64,000 nt of DNA. Origin: Amycolatopsis orientalis DSM 40040 = KCTC 9412 (GTDB taxonomy: Bacteria; Actinomycetota; Actinomycetes; Mycobacteriales; Pseudonocardiaceae). This document shows, piece after piece, positions 43,377 to 52,701 of this stretch (position 1 is its first letter; each line of letters starts with the position of its first letter). The position numbers were made by a program, and so were the translations under genes. The notes beneath the pieces are model-generated. The model saw only the letters and a program-made list of their open reading frames with translations, ran no database searches and was not told where the DNA came from. The stretch is from the NCBI RefSeq assembly GCF_000478275.1, contig NZ_ASJB01000057.1, positions 62,001 to 126,000 on the forward strand, read 5' to 3'.

Positions 43377-45073
43377 GCGCACCCGCCGAGGTGGTCGCCG
43401 CGCTGCCGCAGTACGAGATCGGGGCCGCGATCGGACAGGGCGGGATGGGGGTCGTCTTCGCCGGCGTCCACCGTTCCCTGCACCGCGACGTCGCGATAAA
43501 GCAGCTGCCGTGGGATGTGCTGAACCACGCCGTGAGCAGCGAACTCTTCGATCGCGAAGCGCGTGTGCTGGCCAGCCTCGACCATCCGCACATCGTCCCC
43601 GTCTACGACTACGTGCGCACCGGCCGCGAGCATCTGATGGTGATGGAACGCCTCGACGGCGGTACCGTGCACAGCCGTTTCCAGAACGGGGGAGTCACCG
43701 CCGAGCAGGCCTGCGCGATCGGCCTGGCGATGCTCGCCGGATTGCACGCGGCGCACGAAGCCGGGGTGCTGCATCTCGACGTCAAGCCCAAGAACCTGCT
43801 CTTCACCACGCAGGGCGTGATGAAGGTGGCCGACTTCGGCATCGCGAAGGTGATCAGTGAAGGCGCCACGCTGGTCACCCATGGCGGCGAAGTCCTCGGC
43901 ACACCCGCCTACATCGCGCCGGAACAGGCGATGGGCAACGCGCTGAGCCCCGCCGCCGACGTCTACTCGGCGGGCACGGTGCTCTACGAACTGCTGTCCG
44001 GGAAACTGCCGTTCGACAACACCCGGGGCGCGATCAGCATGATGCGCCAGCACATGTTCACCGATCCGCGCCCGATCGACGGCGTGCCCGCCCCGATCGC
44101 CGGGGTCGTCATGCGTAGCCTCGCGCGCGAACTCGACTCCCGCTACCGCGACGCCGAGACGTTCGCGGCGGACCTCGCTTCGGCCGCCACCGCCGTTTAC
44201 GGGCCAGGGTGGCTGGAGCGCTCCCGGGTTCCGGTACGCCACCTCACCCCGCGGGTCATCTCCGCGCTCAGCACGCCGGTCGCGGCGCCGGTTCCGGCCG
44301 GGGACGGCCCGACGCGACCGGTTCACCGGAGCACCCCGGATCCGACGCTTTCGGCGACCCGTGCGGCGTTCGAGCCAGAGTCCCGGCCCGCCGGGAAACC
44401 GGGATCGGTGCTGTGGTTCAGGCTCGCGGCGGGGGCGGCCGCGATCGTGCTCGTGGTGCTCGCGCTGCTCAACCCGGAACGGCTGCCACACGAGGCCCGG
44501 CTCATGGCCCTCGACGGTGTGCTGCTCACGGCGCCGGTGGAGGTGGATCTCAGCAAGTCGTTCACGGTGACCGGGCCCGGCCTCCCGCGGCAGTTGAGGC
44601 TCGACCTGACGGCCGCGGGGATACCGCTGGGTTCCGCGACGGCGACACCGAAGGCCGACGACGCCAACTATCGAGCGGATCTCCAGTTCCCCGCCCTCAC
44701 CCGCTGGATCGTCGGCGGGGCGGTGACCGCCACGGTGACGATCGACGGCGTGCCTCAGACGTTCACGCTGCTCACCCGGCAGCATCCGCTCGCGAGCGCG
44801 CTCGGTGCGGGAAGTCTGATCCTCGCCCTGTTCGCCTTGGCGTATCTGGAATCCGGGTTGCGGACGATCCGGAACGGCCACCGCTGGCGCGGTGCGCTCG
44901 TCGCCGGTCCCGTCCTAGGTCTGCTGTTCGGCGCGACGGCGTGGCTGTGCGTTTCGGTGCTGCGGGTGCACGAACCCGCGGTGCTTTCCGGCGTCGGCAG
45001 CGCGATCGCGGGCGCGGTGGCGGCGGGTTTCGTCGTCGCGGCCGCCCGCGCGCGACGTCCGCGAACCCACTGA
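43373..45073 (+). CDS. Ser/Thr protein kinase with multi-helix C-terminus, non-RD
   Basis: 566-residue kinase. The Gly loop IGQGGMGVV, Lys43 and DFG (154) are intact, but the catalytic loop reads HLDVKPKN instead of HRDLKPxN, so the Arg before the catalytic Asp is missing. Such non-RD kinases are not controlled by activation-loop phosphorylation in the usual way. After a Pro-rich linker there is a membrane helix (~350-367), an outer beta-like domain and three more helices, unlike single-pass PknB proteins. Its start overlaps the upstream membrane protein. The target is unknown. Confidence 0.83.
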   Translation: MSAPAEVVAALPQYEIGAAIGQGGMGVVFAGVHRSLHRDVAIKQLPWDVLNHAVSSELFDREARVLASLDHPHIVPVYDYVRTGREHLMVMERLDGGTVHSRFQNGGVTAEQACAIGLAMLAGLHAAHEAGVLHLDVKPKNLLFTTQGVMKVADFGIAKVISEGATLVTHGGEVLGTPAYIAPEQAMGNALSPAADVYSAGTVLYELLSGKLPFDNTRGAISMMRQHMFTDPRPIDGVPAPIAGVVMRSLARELDSRYRDAETFAADLASAATAVYGPGWLERSRVPVRHLTPRVISALSTPVAAPVPAGDGPTRPVHRSTPDPTLSATRAAFEPESRPAGKPGSVLWFRLAAGAAAIVLVVLALLNPERLPHEARLMALDGVLLTAPVEVDLSKSFTVTGPGLPRQLRLDLTAAGIPLGSATATPKADDANYRADLQFPALTRWIVGGAVTATVTIDGVPQTFTLLTRQHPLASALGAGSLILALFALAYLESGLRTIRNGHRWRGALVAGPVLGLLFGATAWLCVSVLRVHEPAVLSGVGSAIAGAVAAGFVVAAARARRPRTH

Positions 45074-45080
45074 TCCGCCA

Positions 45081-45108
45081 GGGGCGGCCCGGTTCCGAGG
45101 GCCGCCCC
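45081..45108. terminator. Bidirectional hairpin terminator
   Basis: Perfect 10-bp stem GGGGCGGCCC with loop GGTTCCGA, placed between the convergent kinase and PRC-barrel genes. Confidence 0.7.
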
Positions 45109-45118
45109 CGCGACGGGA

Positions 45119-45955
45119 TCAGGACTTGCGGTGCTTGCCCTGGTCGTCCGTGACCTCGAACTGCTCCTTGCGGACCTTGCCGGAGACCGTCTGGTCCTCG
45201 GTGACGGTCTCCGTCTTGAGCCTCGCCCGTTCGACCGCGACGGTTTCCTTGTTCACCACCGGTTTCTCGGCGTGCAGCACGACTTCCTGCTCGTCCTCGC
45301 CGATTTCGGCCCGTTCACCGCCCGCCTTCGTGATCGGTTCCCGTTCGATGCGCACCTCTTCGTGGCTGACCGGCACGGTGACCTGCTGCTCCTCGGTGAC
45401 GACGTACTTGCGCAGCCGGACATGGCCGGTCTCGACCTGTTCGGTGCCGACGTTCAGCCGCTCCTCGGAGCGCGTCATGGTGCGCTCGGCGTCCCGGTCC
45501 TTCTTGCCGTCGCCCGCGTCCATCCCGGACTTGCCGCGGCCGGTGCCACCCATGGCGCCCTGGCCCGCATCGGCGGGGTTCATCCCGGGACGGCCCCGGC
45601 CCTGGGCCCTGTCGTCCATCCGGCCGTCCGGCGACGTCCTCGGCATCGGGAGCCCGTAATGCTTGTACAGCCGCGCGCTCTCCTCCATGGACAGGTGGCC
45701 GTCGGCCTCGATGCGGGGCGCGTCGGAGACGGCCTCCTTGTCGACGCGGACGTGCACGCCGTCCTTGTCCGCGTGGGCGCCCGAGAGCGGGACGAAACTC
45801 TCCTTGGTGCCGAACAGACCCGTCTTCACGGTGATCCATTCCGGCTGGTGCGTCGCATCGGCGAGGTAGACGTTGCCGACCTTGCCGAGCTTGGTGCCCG
45901 TCGGGTCGACCACGGCACTGTCGATGAGTTCCTGCGGCTGCATGGTCTTCGCCAT
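45119..45955 (-). CDS. PRC-barrel and DUF2382 (YsnF-like) stress protein
   Basis: 278-residue protein. An N-terminal PRC-barrel (~1-90, IDSAVVDPTGTKLGKVGNVYLAD) is joined by a Gly/Met/Asp-rich linker to a C-terminal DUF2382/YsnF domain (~165-270, SEERLNVGTEQVETGHVRLRKYVVTEEQQ). The pairing is common in actinobacteria and often linked to general stress, though the activity is not known. ATG 45955 follows GGGAGGAGCAGGA. A start at 46039 would add a low-complexity N-terminus. A strong convergent terminator lies after its stop. Confidence 0.85.
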   Translation of the reverse strand: MAKTMQPQELIDSAVVDPTGTKLGKVGNVYLADATHQPEWITVKTGLFGTKESFVPLSGAHADKDGVHVRVDKEAVSDAPRIEADGHLSMEESARLYKHYGLPMPRTSPDGRMDDRAQGRGRPGMNPADAGQGAMGGTGRGKSGMDAGDGKKDRDAERTMTRSEERLNVGTEQVETGHVRLRKYVVTEEQQVTVPVSHEEVRIEREPITKAGGERAEIGEDEQEVVLHAEKPVVNKETVAVERARLKTETVTEDQTVSGKVRKEQFEVTDDQGKHRKS

Positions 45956-46218
45956 CGATCCTGCTCCTCCCGAACGATGTTGCTGCTGAGAAGCCCACCG
46001 TCGGCCGGGCCGATGATCATGGCAACCGTCGTGGTGCACCTGTGGGTGACCCCGGAAAGTGCGGGTTTGAAGGCGGGCGCGCTGGTTAGGCCCGGCGTGT
46101 CGTCGCAGGTGGAAGGGGGTGCCCGCCGGGTGACCGGCGGCCGGAGGGATGGCGCGAAGGTGTGGACCTCAGGTCCGCGTCCTCGGAAAACCGGATGCGC
46201 GGCCGCGGGGGTCTGTCC

Positions 46219-46224
46219 TACTCT
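46219..46224 (+). promoter_or_regulatory. -10 box of the ABC-F leader promoter
   Basis: TACTCT fits TANNNT and lies 10 bases before the leader peptide start, so the transcript would begin almost at the peptide. A short A-run (GGAAAACC near 46186) upstream is reminiscent of WhiB7-type promoters, but the match is weak. Confidence 0.4.
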
Positions 46225-46234
46225 CCCGATCGTG

Positions 46235-46258
46235 ATGCAGCAACTGCTGTTCCTCTGA
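46235..46258 (+). CDS. Leader peptide (MQQLLFL) of ABC-F gene
   Basis: Eight-codon frame (ATG to TGA) encoding MQQLLFL, optionally one residue longer from a GTG at 46232. It is followed after 15 bases by a strong hairpin and then the ABC-F gene. Antibiotic-resistance ABC-F genes are often controlled by ribosomes stalling on such short hydrophobic leader peptides, changing the fold of the downstream RNA. The position and composition fit, though the mechanism is inferred. Confidence 0.6.
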   Translation: MQQLLFL

Positions 46259-46273
46259 GGAACGACGCCTCCA

Positions 46274-46298
46274 CCGGTACCGCGAGCCGCGGTACCGG
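46274..46298 (+). terminator. Attenuator hairpin before ABC-F gene
   Basis: Perfect 11-bp stem CCGGTACCGCG with loop AGC, between the leader peptide and the ABC-F start. A competing short stem GAGG/CCTC (46257-46272) overlaps the leader stop, so ribosome position could decide which forms. Confidence 0.65.
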
Positions 46299-46343
46299 AG
46301 TTCGTTCTTCCTGCTCATCACTTTCCCTGGAGGCAGTTCCTTC

Positions 46344-47945
<1,602 letters not shown>

Positions 47946-47949
47946 GCCG

Positions 47950-48774
47950 TCAACCGCGGTGGGCGATGGTGTAGCGCACGCTCTGCGCCAGCACCACGCT
48001 CCCGTCGGGTTCGCGCAACGGCTCGAGTTCCGCGAGCACGGCGCGGCGGACGGCGTCCTGGCGGTCTTCCGGCACCAGTTCCCAGAACATCCGCTGGCCC
48101 TGCGACCAGGACCAGGTGATCCACTGGCCGGGGTCGGCGAACTTCACCGGATAGACGCGTTCCACGGACGTGACGCCGGTGAAGCCCGCCGACTCCACGG
48201 CCCGGTCGAAGCCGTCGATGGTGGCGAACAGGCTCGCTCTGATGGCCAGGGTCCAGGCCAGTTCCGGCGATACGAACGGTTTGAACACCTCGCGTACGCC
48301 GGCCCAGCGGGGATCGTCGTCGCCGAACGTGGTCATCCCCAGCCGTCCGCCCGGTTTGAGCAGCCGGTGCCACGAGCGCAGGCCCTCGATCGGTTCCGGC
48401 AGGAAGAACACCACGAACGACGCGAGGGCCACGTCGAAGGCGGCGTCGTCCAGTGTCGGTTCTTGGGCGTCCATAAGGGAAACCGAGGCGTTGGCGGGCC
48501 CGCGGTCTTCGATGTCCTTCGCGGTGCGCTCGATCATTTCGGAGGATAAGTCGATGCCCAGCACCGATCCGTCCGCGCCGACCCGCTCGGCCGCGGGGAA
48601 CAGCACCGCGCCGCGTCCGCAGCCGACGTCCAGCACCCGCTCGCCGGGGACGAGCGCGACCCGGTCGAGCAGTTCCCTGGCGAAGGTGCCGAAGAAGTCG
48701 ACACCGAGGGCGTCGTAGGTCTTCGCCGTCCGGTCGAACAGCAGCGCCATCGCCTGCCGGGTGTACGCGCTCAT
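47950..48774 (-). CDS. SAM-dependent methyltransferase
   Basis: 274-residue class I methyltransferase (UbiE/Methyltransf_11 type). Motif I is VLDVGCGRGAVLFP, then GIDLSSEMIERT, ASFVVFFLPEP and LKPGGRLGMTTFG. The final third has several aromatics (QWITWSWSQGQRMFWEL) that could shape a small-molecule pocket. ATG 48774 is preferred as the shared core starts close to it; a TTG at 48810 is possible. It ends four bases from the convergent ABC-F stop. A tailoring role with drug resistance is possible but unproven. Confidence 0.83.
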   Translation of the reverse strand: MSAYTRQAMALLFDRTAKTYDALGVDFFGTFARELLDRVALVPGERVLDVGCGRGAVLFPAAERVGADGSVLGIDLSSEMIERTAKDIEDRGPANASVSLMDAQEPTLDDAAFDVALASFVVFFLPEPIEGLRSWHRLLKPGGRLGMTTFGDDDPRWAGVREVFKPFVSPELAWTLAIRASLFATIDGFDRAVESAGFTGVTSVERVYPVKFADPGQWITWSWSQGQRMFWELVPEDRQDAVRRAVLAELEPLREPDGSVVLAQSVRYTIAHRG

Positions 48775-48866
48775 CACCGGACGATGGCCCGGCGAAAACG
48801 GCGTTGTCAAACGCCGGTCCGGGATTTGTCACGCCGCTTTGAACGGCCGCGTCGCGGTTTCGGGCT

Positions 48867-48912
48867 GTCGTGAGTGGTAATGACGGTTCTAACCGTCATT
48901 ACCACTCACGAC
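48867..48912. repeat. TCGTGAGTGG palindrome, copy C
   Basis: The same 42-base core as copy A, extended by GT/AC. It is the first element in the 700-bp gene-free stretch before the DUF218 gene. Confidence 0.9.
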
Positions 48913-48930
48913 CACCCTGGGCGCAGGCCG

Positions 48931-48987
48931 GAGGGGCGGGCGCGGGTGAGAGGGGCGGGCGCGGGTGAGAGGGGCGGGCCCGGGTGA
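48931..48987. repeat. 19-bp tandem repeat, three units
   Basis: GAGGGGCGGGCGCGGGTGA repeated three times with a single change in the third unit. No coding or hairpin role seen. Confidence 0.8.
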
Positions 48988-49058
48988 AGGGCGCTTTCCC
49001 CGCATGCGATGCGGGGAAAGGGCCCTTCGCCGCATCGCATGCGGTGAAGGGCCCCTTC
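48988..49058. repeat. CCCCGCATGCGATGCGGGG hairpin element
   Basis: Relative of the array at 8131-8260: a CCCCGCAT...ATGCGGGG hairpin, GGAAAGGGCCCTTCGC, and a second CCGCAT/ATGCGG hairpin ending in GAAGGGCCCCTTC. Confidence 0.7.
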
Positions 49059-49075
49059 GGCAACTTGCGGCGGCC

Positions 49076-49125
49076 GGGTCGTGAGTGGCGAGTGTCGTTA
49101 GAACGACACTTACCGCTCACGACCC
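49076..49125. repeat. TCGTGAGTGG palindrome, variant subtype (copy G)
   Basis: The outer arm GGGTCGTGAGTGG and centre GTTAGAAC are as in the family; the inner arm is CGAGTGTC / GACACTTA with wobble-type differences. Confidence 0.8.
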
Positions 49126-49213
49126 CCTGCGTTCGTTGCAGGGCGGTGGTTCTGACCGGTGGTGTCATCGGGCGAGTACGCATCACGGGTACTGGGCGGC
49201 ATGACCAAGGTCG

Positions 49214-49245
49214 GACCTCGCAAGTAGTCGACTACTTGCGAGGTC
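49214..49245. repeat. 32-bp perfect palindrome
   Basis: GACCTCGCAAGTAGTC followed by its exact complement with no spacer. It is unrelated to the TCGTGAGTGG family. Possible dimer-protein site or RNA hairpin; no flanking gene within 200 bp. Confidence 0.85.
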
Positions 49246-49318
49246 TGCACCGCGAGCCAAGATGTGACCGTGCAATGAGCCTTTTCCATCCTGGGTTCGC
49301 TGGAGTTCGGTCGGGATT

Positions 49319-49369
49319 CCGTGAAGGCCTCCTTCCCTACTTTGCGAGTAGGGAAGGAGGCCTTCACGG
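49319..49369. repeat. GTGAAGG...CCTTCAC hairpin, copy 2 (perfect)
   Basis: Perfect 22-base arms (CCGTGAAGGCCTCCTTCCC...) around TTTGCGA. The bases after it (ACTGTGGTCTGGGG) recur after the copy at 63922, so the repeated unit is longer than the hairpin. Confidence 0.85.
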
Positions 49370-49434
49370 ACTGTGGTCTGGGGTACGGCACGCACGAACG
49401 ACGGCCACCCCTCCGAAACCGAGGACGAGCGCGA

Positions 49435-49478
49435 TCGTGAGTGGTAAGTGTCGTTAGAACGACACTTACCACTCACGA
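49435..49478. repeat. TCGTGAGTGG palindrome, variant subtype (copy H)
   Basis: Perfect arms CGTGAGTGGTAAGTGTCGTT around AG. The right arm contains the stop codon of the DUF218 gene (minus strand, 49473-49475). Confidence 0.9.
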
Positions 49479-50486
49479 CCAGGCGCGGGACAGCTGGGAA
49501 AGGACGATCAGGGCGCAGACGATCAGGTTCTTGATCTTGTGATCGACCAGGATGGCGACGAATTCGCGGATGGTGGCGCTCGGCCAGAAGTACCAGGCCG
49601 TCGGCGAACCGATGACCTGGCCGTTCACCTTGGCCCGGCGGGCGATGAGGGCGGCGCGGAGCACGTGGAAGTTGTTCGTGACCACCGTGCACCGGTAATC
49701 CGGCTTCCGCTGTTCCATGATTTCGGCGCTGAAGGTGAGATTCTCGAACGTCGTCGTGGACCGGTCCTCCAGAAGGATCCGCTCGCGTGGCAGCCCGGCC
49801 TCGACCAGGTAGTCGGCCATGGCGTGTGATTCCGGCAGGTCCTCGTCGGAGCCCTGTCCGCCCGAGGTGACCACCATCGGCTGCCCGCCGCGGCGATCCT
49901 CGGTGTCCACGACGGCCTTGGCCCGCTTGAGCCTGCCCGCGAGCAACGGCGGCACCCGGTACCCGTCGAGGAGGCCCGAGCCCAGTACGACGACGAAGTC
50001 CACGCCCTTCTCGGTGCGGATACGGCCGTAGACGATCGAGTACAGCAGGAAACAAACGAAGAGGAACGAAACGTAGACGACGATTCCGTTGAGGCTGCCC
50101 CGGAGGATGTCGAGGGGTTCCCAGGCCAGTTGCGTGACAGTCGCGTTGAACGCGATCAGCGCGCAGATGCCGATCCCGGTCAGCAGCGACAGCACGTTGG
50201 CCGGCCGGTGTCCTTCGCGGCGGAGCATGGTGATCCCGTTGCAGATCAGGAAGACCGTCAGCGCGAGCACCGTGGGCACGATCAGCAGGAGTACCCCGAA
50301 CGCGACCAGACCCGCCGCCGAGGGCGACACCGAGGCGAGCAGCGCGATGAGGGTGACGCCGATGAAGAGGAGTGCGAAAAAGAGGTAGAAGCCGTTGCGG
50401 AGCCGGCGCCGGTCGCGAAGGAAGCTCACCAGGAACACCACGCAGCACACGGCCGCGATGGCGAAGAGGATTGCGGCGGCCTTCAC
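49473..50486 (-). CDS. YdcF/ElyC-type DUF218 membrane protein
   Basis: 337-residue protein. Five N-terminal membrane helices (~1-155) are followed by a DUF218 domain (~160-310, DFVVVLGSGLLDGYRVPPLLAGRLKRA ... VVTSGGQGSDEDLPESHAM). The family (SanA, ElyC, YdcF) is linked to envelope integrity and peptidoglycan or lipid-carrier metabolism. A further hydrophobic segment closes the protein (IKNLIVCALIVLSQL). GTG 50486 follows GGAG. The last residue and the stop (TCG TGA) lie in palindrome H. Confidence 0.83.
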   Translation of the reverse strand: MKAAAILFAIAAVCCVVFLVSFLRDRRRLRNGFYLFFALLFIGVTLIALLASVSPSAAGLVAFGVLLLIVPTVLALTVFLICNGITMLRREGHRPANVLSLLTGIGICALIAFNATVTQLAWEPLDILRGSLNGIVVYVSFLFVCFLLYSIVYGRIRTEKGVDFVVVLGSGLLDGYRVPPLLAGRLKRAKAVVDTEDRRGGQPMVVTSGGQGSDEDLPESHAMADYLVEAGLPRERILLEDRSTTTFENLTFSAEIMEQRKPDYRCTVVTNNFHVLRAALIARRAKVNGQVIGSPTAWYFWPSATIREFVAILVDHKIKNLIVCALIVLSQLSRAWS

Positions 50487-50592
50487 TGGTTCTCCAGCCT
50501 TCGGACGATGGCGGCGGCATCGAATCGAAGCACAGACCGGCCTCGCGGGCGACGTCGCCCGTCGGCGTGTCGCTTTTCCTTGCCTGACCGGG

Positions 50593-52212
50593 TCACCGCG
50601 CGCGTTGCACGGGCCGCTCGTCCCACACCGGTTCCGCGGTCTCCCGGACCTTGCCGTCGGTCCCGAAGACGAGATACCGGTCGAAGTCCCGCGCGAACCA
50701 GCGATCGTGCGTCACCGCCACCGTGGTCCCTTCATACGCCTCCAGTGCCTGCTGCAGCGCTTCCGCCGAAGCGAGGTCGAGGTTGTCGGTCGGCTCGTCG
50801 AGCAACAGGATGGTGGCACCGCCGATTTCCAGCAGCAGGATCTGGAAACGCGCCTGCTGGCCACCGGACAGCTTCTCGAACCGCTGGTCGCCCTGGCCGT
50901 CGAGTTCGTAGCGGCGCAGGATGTTCATCGCCGGTCCGCGGCTCCGCGCGTGCTCGGTCCAGAGGATGTCGACGAGCGTCCGCCCGAGCAGTTCGGGGTG
51001 GGCATGCGTCTGCGCGAAGTGACCGGGGACGACCCGGGCGCCGAGCTTCCACAGTCCGTCGTGCGCGACGTCCTCACCGGCGAGCAGCCGCAGGAAGTGG
51101 GATTTCCCGGAGCCGTTCGAGCCGAGCACCGCGACCCGCTCCCCGTGGAAGATCTCCAGATCGAAGGGTTTCATCAGCCCGCGCAGTTCGAGGCCTGCGC
51201 AGGTGACGGCGCGGACACCGGTCCGGCCCCCACGCAGGCGCATGGTGATCTTCTGCTCGCGCGGGGGAGCGGCGGGCGGGCCCGACTCCTCGAATTTGCG
51301 CAACCGGGTCTGGGCGGCGTGGTAGCGCGAAGCCATCTCGTCGCTGCGCGCGGCGTACTGGCGCATGTCGACGACGAGTTTCTTGAGCTGGGCGTGCTTT
51401 TCGTCCCAGCGACGGCGCAGCTCCTCGAAGCGTTCGAAACGCTCGGCGCGTGCTTGGTGGTAGGTGCCGAAGCCGCCGCCGTGCACCCAGACGTCGCCGC
51501 CGTCGGGCCCGGGTTCGACGCTGATGATCTTCTTCGCCGCCCGCGCCAACAACTCCCGGTCGTGCGAAACGAACAGCACGGTCTTCTTGGTCTCGCGCAG
51601 CCGCTCTTCCAGCCACTGTTTCCCGGGGACGTCGAGGTAGTTGTCCGGCTCGTCGAGCAAAAGGACGCCGGAACCGCCGAGGAGCAGCGCCTCCAGGACC
51701 AGCCGTTTCTGCTCACCGCCGGAGAGGGTGCGGACCTCTCGCCAGCGCGCCTTCTCATACGGCAGGTTGAGCGCGGCCGTCGTGCATTTGTCCCACACGA
51801 CTTCGGCTTCGTAACCGCGAGCGTCGCCCCAGTCCGCGAGAGCCTGGGCATAGGCCATTTGGGCCGCTTCGTCGTCGCGTTCCATCAACGCGAGTTCGGC
51901 CTCGTCGACCGCACGGGCCGCGGCGCGGAGCGCGTCCGGCGACACCGAGACGAGGAGATCCCGCACGGTCCGTTCGTCGCGCACCGACCCGACGAACTGG
52001 GGCATCACCCCGAGTCCGCCACTGATCGTCACCGAGCCGCCGTCGGGTTCGAGTTCACCCGAAATCAGCCTCAGCAAGGTGGTCTTGCCCGCCCCGTTGG
52101 CGCCGACGAGCGCGCAGACGGTGCCTTCGCCGACCCGGAACGAGACGTCGTCGAGCAGCAGCCGCCCGTCGGGCAGGTGGTATTCGACGTGCGCGACCTC
52201 CACATGCCCCAT
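50593..52212 (-). CDS. ABC-F family ATPase
   Basis: 539-residue two-domain ABC-F protein. Walker A GANGAGKTT and GSNGSGKSH (Ser in place of Thr, then His), signatures LSGGEQKR and LSGGQQAR. The first Walker B ends DEPDNYLD instead of DEPTNHLD, the second DEPTDNLD. The linker between domains is long, basic and helical (~250-330), as in Uup/Etta-type proteins. It probably acts on the ribosome in translation control or quality control, not transport. ATG 52212 has no strong leader. A large plus-strand reading frame opposite it is an antisense shadow. Confidence 0.87.
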   Translation of the reverse strand: MGHVEVAHVEYHLPDGRLLLDDVSFRVGEGTVCALVGANGAGKTTLLRLISGELEPDGGSVTISGGLGVMPQFVGSVRDERTVRDLLVSVSPDALRAAARAVDEAELALMERDDEAAQMAYAQALADWGDARGYEAEVVWDKCTTAALNLPYEKARWREVRTLSGGEQKRLVLEALLLGGSGVLLLDEPDNYLDVPGKQWLEERLRETKKTVLFVSHDRELLARAAKKIISVEPGPDGGDVWVHGGGFGTYHQARAERFERFEELRRRWDEKHAQLKKLVVDMRQYAARSDEMASRYHAAQTRLRKFEESGPPAAPPREQKITMRLRGGRTGVRAVTCAGLELRGLMKPFDLEIFHGERVAVLGSNGSGKSHFLRLLAGEDVAHDGLWKLGARVVPGHFAQTHAHPELLGRTLVDILWTEHARSRGPAMNILRRYELDGQGDQRFEKLSGGQQARFQILLLEIGGATILLLDEPTDNLDLASAEALQQALEAYEGTTVAVTHDRWFARDFDRYLVFGTDGKVRETAEPVWDERPVQRAR

Positions 52213-52275
52213 GGCGACAGCCTGCCGTCACGCTCGGGAATCACGCAACGCAATATCTCCGGTAAGGTCGTCGAC

Positions 52276-52632
52276 GTGGAGCGAACCTACTTCGGTGTGC
52301 GGCTCAAGCTGATGCTTGCGCTGTTCCTGCCGGAGTTGTTCGTCGTCCTGCCGGTCGTCGGCGGGGTCAACCCGCTGAGCCTGGCCACCGCGCTGACAGC
52401 GTCGGTGGCGGTCGCCAACCCGCTGGCGCTGGCCGCCACCATGACCGCGTCCCTCGCCCTCGTCCTGCTCGCGCTCGCCGCGCATTTCCGTCTGGAACCG
52501 GCGGCCGCCGCGATGAAGGTGCGCGCCATCACCCTGCGCGAACGCGCGCAGCTGTTCCTGAGCCTGCGCGATCCCGACGCACGCGGCCGCGTCCGGCCCA
52601 GGGCTCCGTCACGGGGCATCGTGGCTGCCTGA
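52276..52632 (+). CDS. Small membrane protein, DUF6412 type, upstream of yidC
   Basis: 118-residue protein with two membrane helices (LMLALFLPELFVVLPVVG; ALAATMTASLALVLLALAAHF) and a C-terminal basic segment (FLSLRDPDARGRVRPRAPS). This matches the actinobacterial DUF6412 pattern, commonly found before a second YidC. GTG 52276 has TAAGGT (TANNNT) eight bases upstream, so it may be leaderless. Its stop lies 13 bp before the hairpin that faces the yidC ribosome-binding site. It may be a YidC partner, or its translation may control yidC. Confidence 0.7.
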   Translation: MERTYFGVRLKLMLALFLPELFVVLPVVGGVNPLSLATALTASVAVANPLALAATMTASLALVLLALAAHFRLEPAAAAMKVRAITLRERAQLFLSLRDPDARGRVRPRAPSRGIVAA

Positions 52633-52645
52633 CCTCTCCTTGTTC

Positions 52646-52701
52646 GAAGGTGAGGCAGTCACTCCTGCCCCTTCACCTTCAAACGACGGAGTGACCTGGT
52701 C
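52646..52701 (+). promoter_or_regulatory. Structured leader masking the yidC ribosome-binding site
   Basis: A hairpin with arms GAAGGTGAGGCA (52646-52657) and TGCC + TCACCTTC (52666-52680) has the loop GTCACTCC (52658-52665). That loop is the exact complement of GGAGTGAC (52688-52695), which contains the Shine-Dalgarno site of yidC. The RNA can therefore form either a pseudoknot or a competing hairpin that blocks translation. Confidence 0.6.

Noticed and set aside
47950..48774. Methyltransferase as an rRNA (Erm-type) resistance enzyme
   Set aside because: The motifs are of the small-molecule UbiE type, without the Erm/KsgA catalytic signature.
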